DNA of 64,000 nucleotides, taken from positions 955,001-1,019,000 of the forward strand of contig JAUCEF010000010.1 of NCBI GenBank assembly GCA_033558025.1, read 5' to 3'. Positions within the stretch are counted from its first letter, which is position 1. Each line of letters opens with the position of its first letter. Of this stretch, positions 56,951-64,000 are shown piece after piece. The position numbers and the translations under genes were made by a program. Source of the DNA: Phytophthora sp. 'mugwort' (taxonomy: Eukaryota > Oomycota > Peronosporomycetes > Peronosporales > Peronosporaceae). The notes under the pieces were generated by a model. That model was given only the letters and a program-made list of their open reading frames with translations, made no database searches and was not told the DNA's origin.

Positions 56951-56959
56951 GACTCCGTA

Positions 56960-57850
56960 CTAGCTACTTGCAGCGCGCGTCGTTCCAAACAGCAAGTAGC
57001 ATCTCCCAGCGGAGGTTTGCTACACCAGATGCAGACACATCCGTCGGTGTCTCGCTTGACACTTGCTTCCAGAAGTACGGGCAGACGAAGACTCCACAGT
57101 TGTCACCGTCCTTCTGGATCGGTGTCTTCGAGACAACGACGTCGTACTTGTCGCCCACACCATCCCAGATAATTTTGTTAGCCATGCCCACCAACAGGTT
57201 CTTCGTCTTCTTGTTGTTCAGGCTGTCATACACGTGCCGTTTCTTGGCATTTCGACCCACGACGAGGCAACACCAGTGGCTTTTGGATGTTCAAAGGCAG
57301 CAACACGTAGTCGGTACTGTCGGTTTCCATACACACACGGATGTCCAGAATGGTCGCTGCTGAGACCACTTAAACCTTCTCGTTTGAGTCTGTTGTTGCA
57401 GACGAAGCTGGTGGAAGAAAGAAGGTGGCGTTGTTGCTGTATGTCCGCCCCAGGTATGCCGCGAACGCCCCGGACCAGGTGGTCGCCTTCACCAGTGTTA
57501 TCATCGTCGGCAATGTCGTAGATCTCCGCTACGGTCTCCTCAGCATTTCCAGTTCCCCCGAGCCATCCTCGTCACCTTCCCCAGCACCTCCAACATTCTC
57601 CTCGTCTTCCGCATCATCTTCCTCTTCGTCTTCCTCGTCGTCGCTCTCTTCAGCAACACCAGCGTGGCGTCTAAACTCACACTAGAGGGACTTTCGAGCG
57701 CACGCCTTACTTCTGCCTTCTCAGCACGCGTCCGTGCCCTTGCCACGCCCGATCTGCGAGATTCTTCGGCCACGCGAGCCTCCTCCTCTTTCTGTGCAGC
57801 CTCTGCCATCGGCTGCTGGATGAGATGTGTCTTGTGCGTTCTTGCCATGA
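56960..57850 (-). pseudogene. Ulp1/SENP-like C48 cysteine protease, frameshifted
   Basis: ATG 57848 opens a charged N-terminal part (EAAQKEEEARVAEESRRSG), followed in a second frame by an acidic tract (EESDDEEDEEEDDAEDEENV). The C48 protease domain follows: DYVLLPLNIQK (about 57310), SHWCCLVVGRNAKKRHVYDS (catalytic His and Asp, about 57280-57230), then IQKDGDNCGVFVCPYFWKQV (oxyanion Gln and catalytic Cys, about 57090-57060), ending at a stop at 56964. All four catalytic residues are seen, but at least two frame changes and an in-frame stop break the gene. Ulp1-type proteases cleave SUMO-like conjugates. In many eukaryotes such domains also travel inside DNA transposons, which fits this neighbourhood. 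No transposase partner was found next to it. Confidence 0.75.
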
Positions 57851-57899
57851 CCTCGCTGCGTCGTAGCGCCGCGAGCGACGGGACTAGGACTAACTAACT

Positions 57900-60781
57900 G
57901 CCTGCCGTGTTACCTCCAAGCTGAGTGGCCGTGGCTGAAGGGCAGAGCGGGAAGAATAAAACAAAAAAATACGGTAAGGAAATTAAACCTTCGACCTGGT
58001 CGATATCCTGTCCAATACCTGTAGGTACATACCTGGGCGCGAACCTTGCCGTTAAAATCATGCCACTCTACTTGGCCTACTTGATGTCATTCCTCTCGCC
58101 TTGGTTGACACATGCTGTAACGCTCGTACAAGGCTCTGACCCGCGGATTGTCCTTTTAGCGCATTTCCAGCTTGTTATACAAGTGAGCACCAGGCCTGGC
58201 CAACTCTATCCAGCACTCAAAGACGCGGAGAGACTGCCCAGCATCTCGTGTACCCTTTGTATGAGCATTGTGCCACGCCGGGCAGCGGCCACGTGGCGCC
58301 GCGGCGGCTCCTCGAGCCCAATGTGCAAATCACCGTTCTCATTGGTGGTGTCATTTGGTGGTGTCATTGGTGGTGTCAATGGTGGTGTCACATGTATGTG
58401 TTTTAGGTGGATAGGTGTACATGACCACTGCCTTTGACATAGACATTACGGTATTTACCCGAAGGTCAACAACCATTATGCACTGTCGTTTGCGACTAAC
58501 CTACAAAATATTTTGCATATCGAATTTCATTGTATTAGAATACAATTGTTGGTCATTAGCTTGGCCAGAGGAGCCGTTCTACTGAGCTCGGCGACTTTTT
58601 AACCGGTTAGCCATACAGTACAATATGCAAAGTTAACGCGTGCAGCAATATGTATTGTAATCTCTGGCGAGCTTGCAGTATGGCATTGCGAGTATATTTC
58701 AGAAAAGCCAATACCTCCAATATATTTTGGCTATCATTGCTTGACCCGTTCGCGGTCCAGCATGCTGATGATATGCGCCCGAGTCGGAGCTGGTCATTGA
58801 GCCGACGATACAGTAGATTTGTCGTCCATCCTTTCTAGGAACGCCCATCAACCAGGGGCACCGCCTGGACTTGGCCTTCTTGGATCAGATGAGTCCGCTT
58901 CATGTTCTTCAGTTCGTCCTAGATGTAGCACCTATAACTAACTACACGGAAAGATATGAAACGCCTTGATGCCCAAAACAAATATCGGACCTATACGCCC
59001 GATGGAACGCCGTACATAGGAACTTTATACGGTGCTCCATCGATTTAAACCGTTTAAAAAATGGAAAATATTACTCATGTACTTATAACTGGAACTCATT
59101 GTCGCCCCACCCCGTCAACGTGGCGATTGCGCTTTGCCAAGAAATCCGCATTTCGGTTAGATTCACTCAAACTTGAAGTGGATATTTGTTCTAACCTCGT
59201 AAGCCAACTTTGCAATTACTGCATGCCCTCGACACAAAACCAACATAATTGGGAGAAATGCGCGTGAGTCCGTCGACGTCTTCTTCGCAATGGGTCTTCT
59301 CAATGCTTTTATCAGCAAGCATTGACCGACTCCACGTACGCCGATGATGAGGATTAGGCTCCAGAGAATATTGAAAATAAAGCGAATCAGGAGTTGCGAG
59401 GTAAACCAATGTGACAATCAATGACGCTACATTGCAACTTGCTTCTCGGTCAACCCCTATGAACAAGAACGCGCCGTCACTCGCTGGCAAACTTGTGGAG
59501 ACCATACATCGACTAGTATATGTCCTTATACCAAGAAGATTGAGCGCCAATACTCTCTGTAAATGCTCTCTGTAAAAGATGAAGCCTGCCAGTATGCCAC
59601 CTCACAACGTAAGCAACACTGACATCATTCGCGGTGAGTCACCGCAGTTACACAAAAGTTTGTCAACATTCAGTGCTAATGTAAGAAATTCGGGAAGCTC
59701 GCGGTTCTTCGTTCCAGTATAACCGAGACGGTTGACCGCAGTTGGGTTGGAAGATACAGGTGGAGTTTATCGTCAGTCTATTTCTATAGAATGTCCCTCA
59801 AGCCGAAGCGGAGAAGGTCACGCCATGGTTCTAATACTCGTTGGGAACACTCCGGGATTTCTTCGGTTTATTCTCGAATCGATTTATACGGCCCTCGTGA
59901 TGAGGCGGGGGCGTGCGGAGCCACTTGCGCGGTGCTTCTTCTTCTTCTTTTTTCTTTCTCCAGAAGTAGAAGCGTTGCTTGAACGAAGCCTTGAAATCTC
60001 CCCATGCTTCGGTATAGCTAGCATCAGTGCCCCCAGTTGATGGCCCACCCGCATGACTTATTATTTCCTCTTGGTCGGCCGTGTAGTCTACCAAACTGGG
60101 ACTTGCTAAAGAAACTAGCGGCTGCCATTCGAGTGCCCCCCAATAGAACCAGTCTACTGGTTTGACCGTAGAATTGACATTCGTTGGGGGGCTGACCGCC
60201 AGCCTGGTGGACTCCTCTGCGGAGCTCCGATAAGCAACCGTGTCGACTGTTCGTATTGCTAATACACTCATAGTAAGACCAAATACCATGACGACGTTTT
60301 CTTGGTTGTATAGAAGCTTCAGTAATCTAAAATGCCTTTATCTAACCATCGATCACTGCGTTATGATATAATTCAATCATCTAAGATGTCGATAAGCTTA
60401 AGATGACCCATCGCTAATCATATCGTCGGGACCAAATGTGTATTGCTTGTATTCCTCGGCCAGAGGTGTAACGGATTACCGAAAGTACCACCTATTTGGT
60501 TTAAACTAGCCGAGCGCTGCCGACTACGCGGCGGTGGGTTTAGTTTTGGTCCCAGTATATTGAAAGCAGGTCGGAGCGCAGCAGAGGCGGGCAGGCCCAC
60601 ATTAAAAAAATAAGTTTCAATCAATCGTTTAATTATATTTCCACTAATGGCCGCCTTCTGTGGGAGATTGTTTTAGCGAATGAGGGCCGCCTTCGCTGCG
60701 CTCGACAGCCAATGAAATTGCGGCTAGAATTACGTTATGGCGTGACAGACGGACGGAGCGACGTTAGCGTTGAGTTTTAGG
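57900..60781. other. Gap with minisatellite and one open frame
   Basis: The minus strand has an ATG frame of 152 codons at 59831-60289, with TEAWGDFKASFKQRFYFWRK and a Lys/Glu-rich tail; the middle is gag-like but no family is certain. Other frames are short. Positions 58341-58390 carry a four-copy minisatellite, listed separately. Confidence 0.35.
58341..58390. repeat. Four-copy 12-13-bp minisatellite
   Basis: Units ATTGGTGGTGTC, ATTTGGTGGTGTC, ATTGGTGGTGTC and AATGGTGGTGTC follow one another directly. No gene in this interval is supported. Confidence 0.85.
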
Positions 60782-60955
60782 ATGCTCTCACAACCGCCCT
60801 GGTCCCTGCCGCTACAGCCAATCGTTCGGCCATATATCCATGCCTCAAACCTGATGTCAGTGACGGAGCATCTCAATTTACCAGAGAAGAACACGATAGA
60901 CGAGCACACTGACGAAGACTTATTGCAGTGTCGAGGAGTATGATAGTACTGACGA
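60782..60955 (-). repeat. Dispersed repeat, copy B
   Basis: This is the partner of 51843-51955. It has two additional segments relative to copy A, after the ATGCTCTCACA block and near 60893-60912. The minus-strand reading gives CSVTDIRFEAWIYG, matching SSVTDIGFEVWMC of copy A. Confidence 0.6.
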
Positions 60956-61709
60956 TAGCGAGCATACCGATACGGCGGAGGTGTGCAGTAGGCATCATTC
61001 ACTCCTGGTGTCGAGCTTGCGACTGAAGACAGATAACCTTCAGTAAACCGTTAATTTGCTGCTGCTTTAAAAGGCAATTTGAACAGGTGTGTGAGGTGAC
61101 CTTAGAGCAGCAGAAGGTTGACGATTTACTCGTAAGATGCAGCGAGAACTACTAAAAGAGCTAGGCAGGAAGCAAAGGCTTACGCAGCAGATGTCCTTGC
61201 TGGACTCTTCGGATATCTTCAGAAGAGTGAGTTTTCCTATAGTTTATCACCACAACACTGGCATTTTTGGCAATTTTTTATATTTCATACCGTTAAATTT
61301 TCAACTGGGTTGGACTGCTTCCAACCAATACCCGTAAAATGGTATTTAGTGTTTTTGGCTCACCCGCTTTTAACCTTGCCCTTTCGCCGCGCCCGACGAA
61401 CAATCCAGCGCACTCGCGCCGCGCCGTCCGAGGACGCCAACAATGTGCTGGGGTTCGTTAATCCGTGCTGCCTGTAGTATGCTAACCGCGTGCTCTTGCT
61501 GTGTGTCCCATGTTGCGTGTGCTGTGTTGTGTGGCGTCGTGAGATATCAATAGGTGGTGTGCGGGTGCTGGCCAGCTTCCTGGACTGGGTGTTGGACCGC
61601 GCGCCGCGGGTTGGGTCCGACAGTGGGCTGCATGCTTCGTGATAGTCTGGTTGCTAGTCTGCATGAACGCAGAGCAGCCGTACTGCGACTAACAGACGAC
61701 TAACGCTTT
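60956..61709. other. Gap with a possible short exon
   Basis: ATG 61137 opens MQRELLKELGRKQRLTQQMS and then SDIFRR, after which the sequence GTGAGT at about 61228 is a good splice-donor match. No downstream exon is recognised. GC-rich sequence at 61380-61640 holds no supported gene. Confidence 0.3.
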
Positions 61710-61781
61710 TCCCACGGAGCTCGAATGGTTGAACCCCAGGCCTTTAGGCCTGGGGGATTGGGTTCAATTCCCAACGTGGGC
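61710..61781 (+). tRNA. tRNA-like sequence (probable pseudogene or SINE head)
   Basis: The 72-nt stretch has a 6-bp acceptor stem (CCCACG / CGTGGG), a D-arm-like A-box region (GAGCTCGAATGG), and a perfect T arm (TTGGG-TTCAATT-CCCAA) whose GGTTCAATTCC matches the B box of RNA polymerase III promoters. The anticodon arm is abnormal: CCCAGGCC-TTTA-GGCCTGGG can pair fully, leaving a 4-, 6- or 8-nt loop and never the standard 7, so no anticodon can be assigned. The first base pair is a T:C mismatch. A TTTT lies about 25-30 nt downstream. I read it as a tRNA-derived sequence rather than a working tRNA. Confidence 0.5.
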
Positions 61782-63399
61782 TTCGATTCTTTATGCTGTG
61801 TATTTGTTTTATTATGTAGACTGGCTAATATTGCGCGAATGCTTCGCACTCAACAGTACGTATTGCACGTGATACTGATTTCATTCTGTGTATTATGATT
61901 GCCAACTACTAGGATATGAGGAGAAACGGCGGGAGAACTGTCTTCGGCATTGTATTGACAATATCGCCTTCGAAGTATCGCTCTCGATACTGGTCAAGAA
62001 GGGTATTTAGGTGGCCAGCTTTTGCAGTGCACGCATGGCTTTGACGACAGAGCCGACAGCAACGGCCTGTGAGCCCTGAGCTGACAAAAATTCCAGTGTG
62101 CGCTTCTCCGCTTCGACTCCTTGAGCGTGTACTTCGGCTTGTACTCTGACGACGCTGGATCCAGCTTGAAGCACGAAGGTAAACAAAGCATCATGTACGA
62201 AACTGTGTGTCTGGACTCGTGAATGATTGCTTTACCAACGGTTGACGATTCATACATTCGTGGCACATCGGTGAACCACTCGAACCACGCCGTTGATAGT
62301 GCCTTCGAGGCACGTTTACGCGCGCGCTTTGGCTGCCCTTTCACTGGCTCTTCGGGATGTTGTTGTGTGGTGCTGTGTGCTCGCTAAATAGACCCTGTTT
62401 TCGCTTTCAATGCTGCAATTCTTTCTTCTACGCGCGTTTACGCAGCACCAGCTCATCAAGCTGTTGCGACACGTTGCCGAGAAGCGCGAGTATGTTGTAC
62501 TGAGCTTCACTTGCTATGCCTTTGCTTTCTTCTGCAGGCGGATGGAATGCAGCGCGAAGAGAGATCGACCAGGCCAGCAGCTCCGAGCCGCATGTCGAGA
62601 ACGTCAAGGACTTCATGGATGTGGAGGATGTACGGGCTATTTGAGCGATGGCGTTCCATCTAAAGAAAGTGCAGAATCAGTGTCGCCATGAAAACTTCGC
62701 GCACCTGCGAGTCGGTGTTCCAGGACATCGTCGGGAACCCGACAACCGCAGCGAAGCGGACACTGTGGAGCTGGTCCACGCGAGAGATGACGACGCTATT
62801 AAGGGACGATAGGTCAGGTAACCGAGCGCCGGCTTGCGGGTTCCACCCGATCAACTGACGTGCAACTTGTTGGTCTTCGTGTGTTGTGCTCAGCATATAG
62901 GAAAACGCCTTGCTCACGCGTGACATGTTCCATCCCCCGCGTTCCATCACCCAGTTGGGGCTGATGGAACTGTCGGCGTTCGCGTGCATGGCACCACCGC
63001 GTCTGAAAGAGTGTGAGGTGAACCCTTTTGTGAGCCCACTCTCCTGTGCTGCTGGCAATATACTGACTTTGACTAACAGTCTGTTGATGTACGATTGTGC
63101 ACCAGGTGATGTGTTGGAGCGGCGCGTCTGCGGCGCAGCACTGGTGCGTTCGTCGTCGAGCACGCGATCAAATAGAACGATCAAACCAAGCTCATCATCC
63201 TCTTGCGTCTCTGTTGTAGACAGCGTCGGAGAAGCAGCAAATTGGGGGAAGATGCGAGAGCCGGGCGCCGGTTGTAAATCGAGGGCCACAGCAAGTACGT
63301 GGATCGGGCACGTGAAGGGATCGTTAGGATCTTTGAAAAATGAGATGCCCTGCTGTGAAGCAGTCTTCACACGCTTAAAGCAAAGAAATATCATATCAC

Positions 63400-63462
63400 C
63401 TTGTATACACAAAAAGCAACGTTAGTTTTATACAAACAAAACAAATTCTGCAACCTTCCTAC
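63400..63462 (-). other. Probable 63-nt spliceosomal intron in the Crypton gene
   Basis: On the minus strand the interval begins GTAGGAAGG and ends ATACAAG, with ACTAAC as a branch-point candidate about 20-25 nt before the 3' end. Removing it joins CVYPG to DMIFLCFK in one frame, which is the order expected in Crypton proteins, whereas reading through gives stops in the frames used. Confidence 0.55.
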
Positions 63463-63528
63463 CCGGATAGACGCACAACTGCGCTTTGTCCAGTTGTTCG
63501 GCCTCGGAACCTCGGCCATAGAGATACC

Positions 63529-63580
63529 ACATCGGAGCCACTAGCGCCGCGTCTAGACGCGGCGCTAGTGGCTCCGATGT
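63529..63580. repeat. 52-bp perfect palindrome inside the Crypton coding sequence
   Basis: The two 26-nt halves (63529-63554 and 63555-63580) are exact reverse complements with no spacer, centred on GTCTAGAC. On the minus strand the half nearer the gene's 3' end encodes the native family sequence (DAALVAPMW, just before YLYGRG). The other half is its inverted copy and shifts the reading frame. Confidence 0.95.
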
Positions 63581-64000
63581 TGTCAGGCTTGGCAGACGCG
63601 TGTGTATAGAGATCCGATATGATAATCATTAAATCCTTTTTAGTACACGACGGAGCTTGTTTCGCGACACCTTGCTCTGGCCTCTTCTCACAGTATCTAT
63701 CTAGTGTAGATAGCATCTTTGCAGCGTTTTAGCTATGCATTGGCTCTGCTGCGGGTAGCGCTCCGCCAGCCAGTTCTTGACATTACCGAAATAAGAAAGG
63801 ACAGAATTTTTCGACAGAGCTACTCCTTGCGTTGCCTTCCTACCCTTTTTTTTTTCTAACTAAGAATCACCCATACTTATCCATAAAACATAAACTGTTA
63901 CCTGTACTGTCATTTGCATTGCGATCCTCGAGCGTCATCTCCTTCTTCTCGAGGAAGTCCTCGAAGGACTTAATAGCCGTTGTTCTGCTTCGCTGGCTGT

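Larger units (their letters stand above)
61994..64000 (-). pseudogene. Crypton-type tyrosine recombinase gene, broken, running off the window edge
   Basis: The minus strand, from the window end, gives KSFEDFLEKKEMTLEDRNAN (63975-63910), VLSYFGNVKNWLAERYPQQS (about 63800-63740), MLSTLDRYCEKRP and KKDLMIIISDLYTHAS (63716-63600). Box I follows with its Arg as MWYLYGRGSEAEQLDKAQLC. After a likely 63-nt intron come DMIFLCFKRVKTASQQG and DPFTCPIHVLAVALDL, then the core TKGFTSHSFRRGGAMHANAD (H-x-x-R) and VSKAFSYMLSTTHEDQQVAR with the nucleophilic Tyr. The C-terminal domain lies at 62340-61994 (STAWFEWFTDVPRMYES; ESRHTVSYMMLCLPS). Such enzymes move circular DNA by recombination. Frame changes near 63717, at the palindrome (63529-63580) and around 62350-62660 inactivate it. 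Confidence 0.8.

Overview
The window looks like a transposon-rich block of an oomycete nuclear genome, most likely a Phytophthora-like member of the Peronosporales. The intact genes are compact, with no introns seen inside them. The gene families are typical of oomycetes: a LURP-one-related protein, a START-like/FYVE-like protein and WRKY19-type C-x4-C zinc-finger proteins. One promoter carries an oomycete-style initiator element. The repeat fraction is a mixture common in these genomes (Gypsy, Copia, hAT, MULE, pogo/Tigger, Harbinger, Crypton). Species identity is inferred from content only; no database was searched.

Layout. 1-9.0 kb: decayed DNA with a Gypsy pol remnant (3.1-5.8 kb, +) and a BED-type hAT transposase pseudogene (7.45-8.95 kb, +). 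9.0-14.1 kb: a MULE transposase remnant (-), unclassified decay, and a small MITE-like inverted and tandem repeat. 15.4-19.8 kb: a small gene island with a START-like/FYVE-like gene (+), a convergent LURP-one-related gene (-), and, across a divergent 1.4-kb promoter region full of short perfect hairpins, an intact 14-3-3 gene (+). 19.8-23.4 kb: mostly unrecognised sequence. 23.4-43.2 kb: nested retrotransposons. A Gypsy fragment (+) is followed by a full-length-class Gypsy element on the minus strand (25286-40563) with about 355-365-bp LTRs, a polypurine tract and near-matching 5-bp target duplications. That element sits in a Copia element (-) and is itself interrupted by a second, chromodomain-bearing Gypsy element (+, about 29.5-38.7 kb). 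43.2-49.2 kb: a second hAT (-), a pogo/Tigger transposase (+) and a two-gene Harbinger element (+/-), all broken. 49.3-54.3 kb: two intact paralogous four-finger zinc-finger genes (both -) with a degenerate relative between them. 54.3-61.7 kb: short hairpins, a broken Ulp1/C48 protease gene (-), a dispersed repeat pair and a tRNA-like sequence. 61.99-64.0 kb: a Crypton tyrosine-recombinase gene (-), intron-containing and broken, with a 52-bp perfect palindrome in its coding sequence.

Working together. The five intact genes are probably unrelated cellular genes: phospho-Ser/Thr client binding (14-3-3), membrane lipid binding (START/FYVE-like), LOR-fold protein, and two nuclear zinc-finger proteins. 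The rest is mobile DNA in decay. The most unusual signals are the repeated occurrence of short, perfect, small-loop palindromes, one of which looks like a recent inverted duplication of Crypton coding sequence, and a long charged ORF antisense to the 3' end of the outer Gypsy pol.
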